DNA of 64,000 nt, from the NCBI GenBank assembly GCA_024345305.1, contig BRON01000016.1, positions 310,001 through 374,000 of the forward strand, given 5' to 3'. Below the pieces are notes generated by a model. That model made no database searches. It was given only the letters and a program-made list of their open reading frames with translations, and was not told the DNA's origin. Of the stretch, positions 33,565 to 43,300 are shown one piece after another (position 1 is the stretch's first letter; each line of letters begins with the position of its first letter). This DNA comes from Mrakia gelida (lineage: Eukaryota; Basidiomycota; Tremellomycetes; Cystofilobasidiales; Mrakiaceae). The position numbers and the translations under genes are program-made.

Positions 33565-36231
33565 ATGGTCCACGCTGTCGTTATCGGAGCTGCTGGTGAG
33601 TGCTCCTATTTCCTCCTCTCCATCCCTGAGAAGGAAGGTGAGCGAGCGAGCAGAGCTGACCTTGGTGCTCCTTCTTTCTCTTTCGGGTTTCGTTGGCTCA
33701 GGTGGAATCGGACAACCTCTGTCCTTGTTGCTCAAGACCAACCCTTTGGTTACCAAGGTGAGTCCAACTCACGCTCACTACCGCTTGCCAGAGACGAGGA
33801 GATGGAAGATCTGAAGAGCTCACCCTCTCCTTCGTTCGGCTTCCCCACCCGTTTCCTCCCTCTCCTTCCTATCACCTACCTCCCTGCTCCCTCCTCCTCC
33901 CCTCCCCGCTCCTCTCGCTCGTTTACTCTACAGCTCACCCTCTACGACGTTGTCGCCGCTCCTGGAGTACGTTGCCCTCCCCCCTTCCCTTCCCTCGCTT
34001 CGAGTCCATCTCGTCTCGCTCAACTGACGAACGAACGGTGTCCCTTTCTCACTGAACAGGTCGCTGTCGACCTCTCCCACATCGATACTCCAGCTCAAGT
34101 CTCAGGATTCTTGCCTCCTGATGGTCTCCCTCATGCGCTGAAGGGAGCTGATATCGTCGTTATCCCTGCTGGTGAGTCCAGCGAAAGCAAAGGGGGAGAT
34201 GGAGAAGGGAGGGGGACAGTGCCGCCGGGTTTGGAGAGCTGGAGGGCGAGGGGTTCTCTCGTTCGAGGCTCGAGAAGAGCTGCAAGCTGACTCTACTTTG
34301 CTTTCGCTTTCGTTTTCGTTGTGCTTACAGGTGTTCCCCGAAAGCCTGGGATGGTGAGCTTTCCTTCCCTCGTTCCTCGACTTAGCCTCCCTCGCCTTTC
34401 CTTCCGACAACCCACCGACCGGAGGTCGAGGCAAGCAGCTGACCCTTCTCTTCGCTTCGTTTGGTTATTTCTACCCGATCTTTGTCTTTTGGCTCGATAA
34501 AGACCCGAGATGATCTTTTCAAGGTTCGTTGTCGCTCCCTTACCCTTCTTCGGTTCGAGAAGAGTAGAGAGAAGAGGAGGAAGGAGAGAAAGGCTGACCT
34601 TTGCACGTTCTCGTTCTCTCGTTCCTCCCTCCCCTCGCTTGCCTCGCCGTCTCCCTCTCTCTCCTTTCCCTCCTCCCCTCACACCCTCACTCCTCGCTCC
34701 CCTCACCACGCTCACTCTCGCGCACGCTCACTCCCTTCGCCCGCGCTCGCTATCGCTCGCTAGATCAACGCTGGAATCTGCCGCGACCTCGCCAAAGGCA
34801 TCGCCGAGCACTGTCCCAAAGCCTTCGTTCTCGTCATCTCCAACCCCGTCAACTCCACCGTCCCCGTCTTCGCGGAGGTCTTCAAGGCTGCCGGAACTTA
34901 CGATGCTAAGAGGTGAGCACTGGATCCTCGATTTTGGTGGGGGGGGGGGGGGGGGGGGGGGGGGGCAGCAGGAGGAAGAGGAAGAGGGAAGGCAGGACGA
35001 GGAACGAACGCGCGAGCTGATCGTTTCGTTTCGTTTCACGCTTCGCAAGGTTGTTCGGAGTCACCACCCTCGACGTCGTTCGAGCCTCCACGTTCGTCTC
35101 TGACGTTGCTGGAGTCCCTACTAAGGCGCCTGATTGTGAGTCGCGCTCGCCCTCGCCGCCTTCGTACAGTCGTTGCGCGTCTCTGACTCCCTTCCCCTCC
35201 CTTTCTTCTTGCTCGCGTTCGCTCCTCAAGACTCCATCCCCGTCATCGGAGGTCACTCCGGAGTCACTATCGTCCCCCTTCTCTCCCAGTCCAAGCCTGC
35301 CCTCCCTACCGAAGTGCTCGAGAGCGAGGAGAAGCTTGCGGCTATCGTCAAGAGGATTCAGTTTGGTGGAGATGGTGAGTCGACCGACGAGCCTCATGGT
35401 CGAAGAAGAGAAAGGGAAGGGGCGTCGAACTGACTTTGCTTTTGGTGGGTTCGCGTTTGTTGCAGAGGTCGTCGAGGCCAAGGGAGGAGCTGGATCGGCT
35501 ACGTTGTCGATGGCTTACGGTGAGTTTCTCGTCGCAACCGCGTTCTTTTCTTCTTCTTCCCTCTCTTCTCTCCATCTTTCAGTCCAACTGACTCCCTCGC
35601 TCACTCGTTCCGCGTTCCTCAGCCGGAGCCCAATTCGCGTCCCTCGTCATCCGAGCCTCCAAGGGAGAGAAGGGTCTCATCTCCCCTTCCTACGTCTCCC
35701 TCTCCGCCGAGCCCGAGGGAGGGAAGGCCGTCATCAAGGAGTTGGGTGGCAAGGAGTTGGAGTTCTTCAGTGTTAGGGTTGAGCTTGGGGTGAGTGTTCA
35801 CTTGTTTTGGGGTGGTGGGCGGGTGGGCGGGGGACGGGTGGGAGGTGTGGGAGGGACGGTGGGAAAGAGTGGAGGGAAGGAAAACAAGACGCGTCGAAAC
35901 TGACTCCCGCTTTCGTCTTTCGTTCGTTCGCCCAGTCCGGAGGAATCGAGAAGATCCTCCCTATCGGAAAGATCTCGTCCTACGAGCAGTCTCTGATCGA
36001 CGCTGGAATCGCCGAGTTGGAGGTTAGCATCGCTAAGGTACGTTGGGCTCTCTTTTCCCTTTCTCTCCCTCCAACCCAACCCTCCCCTCCCCTCTTTCCC
36101 CCCTCGCCCCCGAGATCGAGATGGAGATTGAAGCCGAAGAGCTAAAACTGACTCCTCAGGCATCCTCCTTCCTCGGCGTGAATCGAACGCTACTACAGGG
36201 ATCCAACTTCATTCTCGATGCCAAACTCTAG
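33565..36231 (+). CDS. NAD-dependent malate dehydrogenase with C-terminal AKL (PTS1)
   Basis: Interconverts malate and oxaloacetate with NAD. The start at 33565 gives [20 protein letters not shown], with the Rossmann glycine motif and no mitochondrial presequence. Later exons give [102 protein letters not shown] (catalytic His) and [20 protein letters not shown]. The protein ends SNFILDAKL with TAG at 36229-36231. AKL fits the peroxisomal targeting signal type 1, and with no presequence this suggests a glyoxylate-cycle or peroxisomal/cytosolic enzyme. The last intron has two in-frame acceptors 39 bases apart. One intron holds a 27-G run. Confidence 0.92.
34939..34965. repeat. poly-G run of 27 in an MDH intron
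   Basis: Twenty-seven consecutive G on the coding strand, about 25 bases after a GTGAGC donor, followed by CAGCAGGAGG. Its length is prone to sequencing error. Confidence 0.9.
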
Positions 36232-36798
36232 GCTCGCGTCTTCCTTCGCTTCTCTCCCTTTGCCCTGTGTTTTTTTCTTCTCTCTTTCTTCTTTCGTTTC
36301 GTTTGGCTTTTGTTTCGTTGGTTCTCCCGTTCTCCTTGCACAACTACATACGACCCTTTGACTCGCCTCGACTCGACCTCGCGTTCAGTGCGAGACGAGC
36401 ATGAAGATATGACCCTTTTTTTTTTTTTTGAGATGAACGACGAGGGAAGAGAGGAAAGAGGGCAGGGAGAGACAGAGAGGGAGAGGGGGTGGGAGATGAG
36501 GAAGGTTAGAGCATAGAAGAAAGAAGCTGTGGAGGAGAGTAAAGGGGAGAGTGGGAGAGAGAAAGTGGAGGAAGAACGAAGGAAAGCGAGGAAGCAGATC
36601 GGCGGACGACGCGTCGTCGCTCGAGAGGCATCCGCTTGCTTTTTGGCTTTTTCCTTTCAAAGTCGATGCCTGTTAGAGCTGCATCGATTGTCTATACGAG
36701 CTGGAACTCATGAAAGAACGATCGAACACAGAGACGAGACAAAACAAAAGGAAATCCACGAGGTCGTCGAGCGCGTTCGATCGAGTTCTGGCGTTCAA
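36232..36798. other. 3' region of MDH, no gene seen
   Basis: Contains a T14 run at 36416-36429, a purine-rich stretch at 36430-36600, and AGGCATC/GATGCCT at about 36636-36671, which could pair as an extra hairpin of the downstream cluster. No supported coding frame. Confidence 0.4.
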
Positions 36799-36881
36799 CA
36801 TCCCAGCATCGTCATCAAGACCCCCTCTACTCTCGGAAGGGAAGAAGAAGACTTGTAGACGTGCTGAGCGAGCAGGGGATG
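36799..36881. ncRNA. hairpin 1 of the cluster
   Basis: CATCCC at 36799-36804 pairs with GGGATG at 36876-36881; AGC (36805-36807) and GTC (36811-36813) pair with GCT and GAC near 36858-36865. Flanks are CAACATCCC and GGGATGAAGAACC. Confidence 0.4.
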
Positions 36882-37000
36882 AAGAACCAAACCCCGAACG
36901 AGCAAGAACGAAAAAGAAAAACGAGACGCGTCGACTCAATTCGAGCGACTCAAAAGATGTGGTTGAGAAGGAAAGGTGGATGCAGAAAGGGCTTGGGCGA

Positions 37001-37078
37001 CATCCCTCCACGCTAACACCTACTCAGGAGACCTTTGAAATGGAAGATCTCCTGAGGTTGACTGGGAGTGGAGGGATG
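37001..37078. ncRNA. hairpin 2, perfect 11-bp outer stem
   Basis: CATCCCTCCAC (37001-37011) pairs perfectly with GTGGAGGGATG (37068-37078). Inside, CTCAGGAGA (37023-37031) pairs with TCTCCTGAG (37048-37056), extended by CTT/AAG-type pairs around a short loop. Confidence 0.6.
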
Positions 37079-37155
37079 AAGCGGCGAAACAAGAAGGGCG
37101 AAAAAAAGGAGACAAGGATCGGAAGGGGGAGGAGTGCTCTTCGTCGTTCGATCAA

Positions 37156-37228
37156 CATCCCTGCAAGTCGTTCGAGCTCGAGCAGAGCGTGAGACTGACT
37201 GCTGAAGCTTGACGGGATCGAAGGGATG
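37156..37228. ncRNA. hairpin 3 of the cluster
   Basis: CATCCCT (37156-37162) pairs with AGGGATG (37222-37228). Inner GAGCT and GCAG segments pair with AGCTT and CTGC on the other arm. Confidence 0.4.
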
Positions 37229-37492
37229 GAGATGGAGAGAAAGACGCAGCCGAAGAACGAAAAGGAATCAAACGAGGTTGTTTGCGTTTCGACGTCCTCA
37301 TTCTCAGCTCATCAAATCACAAGATGACCTCTATCCGCCTTAAGGGCAGGGGGAAGCGTATTTGGTGGTCGGGTGAGAGATTCGGGGACGAAGAACGAGG
37401 GGAGGAGCGAGAGGAATGAGAAGAAGATTGAGAGACGCGTCGAGTCGAGCGGAGTCGCACGCGACGAGTTACATGTAGAGTCCCTCGGGCGA

Positions 37493-37574
37493 CATCCCTC
37501 CATCTCCTACCCGCCCCATCAGATCTTGTGGGAAGTGTGAGGATCTGATCAGGCGGTGATGGAATGGAGGGACG
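37493..37574. ncRNA. hairpin 4 of the cluster
   Basis: CATCCCTCCATCTCC (37493-37507) pairs with GGAATGGAGGGACG (37561-37574) with two mismatches. Then CCGCC (37511-37515) pairs with GGCGG (37552-37556), and ATCAGATC (37518-37525) with GATCTGAT (37542-37549). Confidence 0.58.
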
Positions 37575-37620
37575 AAGAGACGACGGACTCGACTCGACGA
37601 AATCAGACGAGGGGAAGCAA

Positions 37621-37713
37621 CATCTCTCTACACAAGATCCCTCCCACAGCAGCAAAACTTATATTCTGTGCACAGTAACGTAGCTGCTGGGGTGGAGCCT
37701 GAGTTGAGAGATG
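37621..37713. ncRNA. hairpin 5 of the cluster
   Basis: CATCTCTC (37621-37628) pairs perfectly with GAGAGATG (37706-37713). Inside, CAGCAGC (37647-37653) pairs with GCTGCTG (37683-37689), with a CTCC/GGAG continuation. Confidence 0.55.
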
Positions 37714-37782
37714 AAGGCGAGAGAAGGAAACGGTGGTTGAGGCGACGCGAAGAAACAACAAACACTTCGTTCTCGTGGTTCA

Positions 37783-37880
37783 ACCTCTCTCCCAGACGGC
37801 ATTCACCTACCAGCTTCTCAACCGGCTCAAGCAAGATGACGGATTAAAAGGCTGATAGTGCTGGCGAATGGTGGAGGATG
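37783..37880. ncRNA. hairpin 6 of the cluster (weaker)
   Basis: CATTC (37800-37804) pairs with GAATG (37866-37870) and CCAGC (37810-37814) with GCTGG (37860-37864). The 3' flank again reads GGATGAAGAAGCGA. A weaker possible unit follows at about 37979-38060. Confidence 0.35.
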
Positions 37881-38309
37881 AAGAAGCGAAATAGAGAGGA
37901 GAGAGGTTCGTTGAAGGACCGGACAGCGAGCGACGCGTCGACTCAAGTGTGATCCTCGACGGAGGGCAAGATCTGGCTATGTCCATCCACCTCTAGATGG
38001 AAACAGAAGATAGACCTGATAAGGTAGCTCTGCTGAGGCCATTCGAGAATGAAGGGACGAAGACCGAAGACTGCGACGAGAGCCAACAAAAAAGAAGCGA
38101 AAAAGTCACGTCAGTCGTCCCGACACCTCTCTCTCATCCAGAGCACAGCACCAGAGCTGCCTTTCCCCTTCGCATCAATTGCGAGAGAAAGTGCCCTGAT
38201 GCCATGAGTGAGCGAAATGAGGGGTGAGAGAGACGACGAAGCGAGGTTGGAGAGACGCGCCGCGTCGCGTATGATGGAGCTGCATGAAGAGCTTGAGTCG
38301 CTCGAGTGA

Positions 38310-38392
38310 CATCTCGACTAAGAAGGATGCCACAGCGCACGGATCTCGCTGCAGAAGAGTCCCTGCTGTCGCATCACCGCATGGGGAGGACG
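38310..38392. ncRNA. hairpin 7 of the cluster
   Basis: GATGCCACAGC (38326-38336) pairs with GCTGTCGCATC (38365-38375), ten of eleven positions. The 5' flank is TGACATCTC and the 3' flank GAGGACGAAAC; the outer stem is weak. Confidence 0.42.
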
Positions 38393-38475
38393 AAACTCGA
38401 GCGACTCCTCTCGCGACGACTCAGACAAATCTTAAGCCGAATCGAAACACGCTCGAGGTCAAGTCTCTCGATCGA

Positions 38476-38570
38476 CATCGCCTTGGGTCTCCCACCAACG
38501 CCCAGCTGAGCATGGCGTACTTCGAGAAGTACCGCTATGGACTACTTAGGTGGGCAGGAGCGAAGGGACG
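38476..38570. ncRNA. hairpin 8 of the cluster
   Basis: The CATCGCCTT edge (from 38476) faces CGAAGGGACG (to 38570). CCCACC (38491-38496) pairs with GGTGGG (38549-38554), and GTACTT (38517-38522) with AAGTAC (38527-38532) around a CGAG loop. Confidence 0.45.
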
Positions 38571-38814
38571 AAGAGCGAGAGACTGGCGAGAGGGCAGGGA
38601 GAAGGAAGAGGAGAGAGGGACGAGGATTGGGATGAGAGATGGAGATGAGAGGGAGGAAAGAAGGGAGCGAGATGGAGAGAAAAATTGAAACGAGGTTGAG
38701 GGAGAAGAGATATCAGAGGAGAAAAGAGCGAGGGAGGACATGGAGGGAGTGAGAAGGAAGGACGCGCACTCTGCGACGAGAGGGAGGGAGAAACCAAACC
38801 CGTCCGTCGATCGA

Positions 38815-38908
38815 CATCTCCTTCCTATCGGACACCGATCATCAGGTGCTTTCTCCCATGACTAGGAGGAGGGATGGCCTGATGCAGTGGTGAAGGAGGA
38901 AGGGGATG
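38815..38908. ncRNA. hairpin 9, 12-bp outer stem
   Basis: CATCTCCTTCCT (38815-38826) pairs with AGGAAGGGGATG (38897-38908) in all twelve positions, one being T-G. Inside, CATCAGG (38840-38846) pairs perfectly with CCTGATG (38878-38884). The 3' flank is GATGAAGAGCGA. Confidence 0.6.
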
Positions 38909-39129
38909 AAGAGCGAGAGGACCGGGAGTGGACGAAGAGGAGAGTTAGGGAGGGAAGAGCGAGAGGTACAGTAGGTGGCCAGCGATGGATAGATGGGTTC
39001 GAGCTCCCAAATCCCATCAAAGGGACTGAAAGGGAGGAAGACAGAAAGAGAAGATGAAGACAGAGAGAAGGGATGGATTGGGAGAGGGAAGCGAGAAGAA
39101 GACGACTCGGAGGAGCTTCGATGAGCTTC

Positions 39130-39245
39130 GCTCGATGAGTTTCACCGTGCCTCCTGCCAGGGTCTTGGTCTCACGGGTATTGAGAGCCGCGTGGAAGACG
39201 ACCTGGCAAGAGGAGAAGGTGATGCTTATCTGGCGAGGCTCGTGA
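39130..39245. ncRNA. hairpin 10 of the cluster (different flanks)
   Basis: TGCCAGG (39155-39161) pairs with CCTGGCA (39202-39208), extended outward by CCTC/GAGG and a CTCGATGAG/CTCGTGAG-like edge. It lacks the ACATC edge of the others. Confidence 0.38.
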
Positions 39246-39308
39246 GAGAGAAGAAAGAAGAAGGAGGAGGAGTGGAGCGAGGGAAGGGGATGAGGTGGAC
39301 GCGGAAAC

Positions 39309-39410
39309 GTCCTCCTCCCCTTCGCCTCTCACCAGATTCGGTAGACTAGAGACGCAGAGTTCCACCCCCATGCAAGGGTAGGTATCTCGATGTCCTCGAA
39401 GGGAGGATGG
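39309..39410. ncRNA. hairpin 11 of the cluster (different flanks)
   Basis: TCCTCCCCTTCG (39313-39324) pairs with CGAAGGGAGGA (39397-39407) with one extra base. The interior pairing is weak. Confidence 0.33.
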
Positions 39411-40304
39411 ATTGAGAGAAGGGACGGGGAAAGGAGCAGGGAAAGGAGAGGACTAGGATGGAGGGGAGGGGAGGGGCGACGTCGTTGAACGAGTGTCCTC
39501 GCTCCGATAAGACCGATTTGTAGGTCAGAATTTATCGAGGTTAACGATGAGAGAGATGACTGATGCGCTGGACATCTGGCTGAAGATTCTCGTCTCGAGG
39601 AGATGGATGGTTGAGGTCGTTCTTTTCTTTCGACTTCTTCGGGAGGAGGAAGCTCCCTCCCTCGCTGCCTCTTTTTTGCTCACCTCGACCACATCCCCCT
39701 TCCCTCTCCCTTCCCCTCCCAACTCCTCCCCTTCCACCCAAACCCACCCACTCTTTCTATCGTCCAAAGAGAGGTTAGTCACCCCTCTCCCATCCAGCTT
39801 GAACGGAAGCAATCGGACCAGGACTGGAGGAGATATCGAACGAAGGAGAGGAAGGATCAAAAGAGGTCCTTAGTGGTGGAAGTAGGAAGGAGACACCGCT
39901 AGAGTTCGATCCTCAGCTTAGACGAGATCGAGATACTCGTGGATCTAGAGGAGCAGCTCGAGCAGACTAGGCTCTCGACGCACTGCAGGACTCTGGTTCG
40001 AGGGAGGCTGCTTCGAGGCCGAAGGAAGGAGGAGAAGGGAGGAAGGAGAACGATGAGGTTCGACCATCTACGGTCCTCCTTCTTTTGCCTCACACTGGCC
40101 CCTTCGACTTCTTCTGCTACTCCTGCTCACCTAGGAGTCACCTTCATACCTCCATCACCTTAATTCACCCCTTTGTTTCGTTCTGAATCGATGTACTGAC
40201 CTTTTTCTCACGTTCCTTTGATTGCAGACCTCGATTCCATCTCCTCCTCCCCTTCCTTCGGTTCCCCTTCCTTCCATCGCCCCCTCTTCGAAACCCTCCC
40301 TCTT
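39411..40304. other. 5' region of NST1 with a likely leader intron
   Basis: A TACTGAC branch point at about 40194 followed by TGATTGCAG (acceptor at 40227) lies 78 bases before the NST1 start, suggesting a spliced 5' leader. No supported coding gene between 39411 and 40190. Confidence 0.4.
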
Positions 40305-43300
40305 ATGGCCATCAAACCTTCCTCGAATCAACAGTCGTCCAACACGCTTCCGAACGGTCTCCCACCACCTCCAACAGGTCCTCCTCCTCCTCCGCCAGCG
40401 CAACAGCAGCAGCAGCAGCAGTCGACAGACCAAGCTCAACTTCCTCCCCTCTCGGCGGCCAACTCCAAGAAGAAGAAGAAGAAGGCAGCTAAGAGAGCAG
40501 CTCAGGCAGCGGCTGGAGGGATCAACCCAGGGAGTGGAGTGCCAGGAGGTTACGACGGAGGCGGTCAGGATCAGGTCTACGACGACGACGAGGACGACCT
40601 CCCTGCTCTCGAAGCTCCGGTTTCGCTCCCCAACAACTTCCCTTACCCACCAGGAGTCGTCGGAGGCTATCCCTCAGCAGGGGCAGCCATGAACGGAGCC
40701 ATGGGAGCAGCTTTTGGAGGAGTCATGAGCGGTCTCGACTACTCAGCTTCGGGACTCAGTCCTTCAGCTCACGCCGACCTCGTCAACACGGCTACCGAAC
40801 TTTATCGTCGTATGGAGGACCCGTCGTTCGGAGAGACCGAGGAGTACTGGACCTCCCTTCCGTCTCACCTCCGGAACTTTATTCGAAACGCTCTCCCCAT
40901 GTCGACCTCGGGAGCTTTCCCTCCCCTTCCTCCCAACCCAAACGGCCAACACCACCATCCCTCGTCGAACAACCCTAACAACATCCTCCCTCTCCCCAAC
41001 ACCAACTCCCGCCTTCCCAACGGAGCTTCCGATGGATCGAGACCAGCGAACAACACCATGCTCGCGATGGCTCAGCAGATCGTTAGCGCCGCTCACGCTG
41101 GAGCGCGAGGAGGAACCATGTCGGCGAACGCTGTCCTCCCTCCGGGGTCGTTCGATCCGAGTAGTTTGGACTTTGCTTTCCAGCCTCACCCCGACCACGG
41201 GATGGAGAGGCAGGGTGGGGCTCGAGGTGGAGCCAACGGTGGGCAGGGTGGAGATTACGTGACGGGGGCAGCGGTCGGAGGAGTGGTGATGTTGGACGAC
41301 AGGAGTCAGGAGGAGTACGATAGGTCAGTCCTCGTTTTTTCCCTTTCTGCTCGCTTTGGAGATCGAGATGGGATCGAGTGGGTGTGCGATGGGTAGGCTT
41401 CGATGAGGAATAGGCTGCTGGGATGGGTTTAGCTGGCGAAGGGTAGTCGGAAGCTCGAAAAGGAAGGACGAAAAAGCTGAACTCCTCCCCTTCCTTCCAT
41501 CTCGTTTCGTTCGACTTTCCTCAGTGCCGACGACCTCGACGAGGATGTCTACTCGGACGATGCTCGCTACTCCCATTCGCAGGAGGTTTTCCCTCAGGAG
41601 AACGGCGACGTAGGATCCAAGAAGAAGAACAAGAAGAAGAAGAAGAAGGCGTCGTCGAACTCTCCGGCTCCTCCCCCACCGGTTCCGACTCCAGCACCAG
41701 CTCTCCCTCCTCCACCGATCCGATCGAATCCCACTCCTCCTCAGCAGCAGCAGCAACAGCAACAGCAGCAACACCAGCAGCAACAGCAGCAGCAGCAGCA
41801 ACCTCAACACCATCACCAGCATCCCCCTTCCAACCCTCCTCCTCCTCATCCCTCCTCTCGAGCTGAAGGCAAGAAACCCATGCCTTACGCTCCTCCCGCT
41901 TCCAACCCTCCTCCAACGCACAACCATCCTCATCCTCATCCTCCAGCGACCAACAACCACCCTCACCCCAACCCCGTCCCTCAGAACCTCGCCGTTCGGT
42001 CGGCTCGAGCAGCGGGGAAGGCTCCCTCAACAGGTCCTCCTCCATCTTCCAACACCAACCCTCCCACTCACAACCACAACCACTCCCATCCCCATCCTCA
42101 TCCTCCAGCCTCCGCAACCAACAGCAACACCAAGTCTTCGTCTTCGACGGCCGCTGGAGGATCCGCCAAGCTGGCGAAACCCGCTCCTCCTGCGAAGATT
42201 TGGAGTACGAGTTCGACGGAGGAGAGGGAGAGGATCAAGGAGTTCTGGTTGGGATTGGGAGAGCAGGAGAGGAGAGCTTTGGTGAAGGTCGAGAAGGAGA
42301 ACGTGTTGAAGAAGATGAAGGATCAGCAGAAGCATAGCTGTGGTTGCGCTGTTTGTGGACGGAAGAGGTTCGTTCGACTCGCGTTTCTTTTCTTTCTCGA
42401 TCTTCCCTCGATCGCGTCTCTTCGACTTCGATCTCGACCTTCGCGTACATCTTCGCCTTGTTTCTCGACCAGGACATCCTAACCTCTCCCTCTGTCTCTT
42501 ACCTCGTCCACAGAACCGCCATCGAGGAAGAGCTGGAAGTCTTGTACGACGCCTACTACGACGAACTCGAGCAGTACGCCAACCATCAGCAGGAGTACGC
42601 CGCCTCAGGAGGAACCATCCCACCTCCAGCAGGACCTGGTCCCTTCCCCGGATCCGTCGAACTCGACAGGAACGGAGCTCTCATCCGTCCAGATCACCTC
42701 GCTCCTCAACAACCGAAACCTCTCGCAGGCGTTCCGATCTCCCAGCAGCCTGGGAAATGGGCTCGACGGTCTGCTCCTGGGCACCCCGACGAGGAGGGTG
42801 ACGAGGAGGACGAGGAGGAGGATGAGGAGTACTCGGATGATGGTGGAGAGGACGACGAGGAGGTGAGTCCTTGTTTTTGTCGTTCGAAAACGACGCGACG
42901 ACGCCGTCGCTTCGACAAGCTGTCTCTGGCGTGAGAAGAGGTCACGATCGACGATGACTGACTCTTCGCTCCTTCTTTCTCCTCTTCGTTTTCGTTCACA
43001 GGACGACGAGGAAGCCGACGACGAGGACGACGAGGAACTTCGAATTCGAAAGCCCGCCAAACCCATGCCCGTCCAACCCAACCCTCCAGTCGAACACGAT
43101 CAGCAAGGAGACCCTAGCGACTTCTTCCGGTTCGGTGGACCTCTCACTACTGTCAAAGGTGGGTCCTCGTTTCATCTGCTCCCCCGGTCTCGTCTTCTGT
43201 CTTCGTCGTGTCGTCGAGATGCCTCACGCTGAGCTCGTTTCTTCCTTCGTCCCTTTCTCCTCCATCCACCACCCTTCCACTCTTTCATCACTTCTCTCAC

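Larger units (their letters stand above)
36799..39410. ncRNA. cluster of about eleven long stem-loops (candidate structured RNA array)
   Basis: No frame here has coding character, yet imperfect hairpins of about 70-115 bases recur, spaced irregularly by 130-360 bases. Eight share the same edges on the plus strand: the 5' arm begins ACATC(C/T/G)C and the 3' arm ends G(G/A)GA(T/C)GAAG, usually followed by a purine-rich GCGA tract. Outer stems reach 11-12 pairs and inner stems are unrelated in sequence, so structure is kept while the interior varies. Spacers often carry GACGCGTCGACTC-like sequence as in introns of the coding genes. The strand is not settled, because hairpins fold on both. I found no C/D or H/ACA boxes in the right places. 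Candidates are a microRNA-like cluster, a snoRNA-like host transcript or a palindromic repeat family. Confidence 0.5.

Noticed and set aside
36799..39410. Stem-loop cluster as a CRISPR array, or as C/D or H/ACA snoRNAs
   Set aside because: The genome is fungal and the repeats are not identical or evenly spaced. TGATGA/CTGA pairs do not bracket the units, and the ACA lies at the 5' edge of each hairpin instead of three bases from a 3' end.
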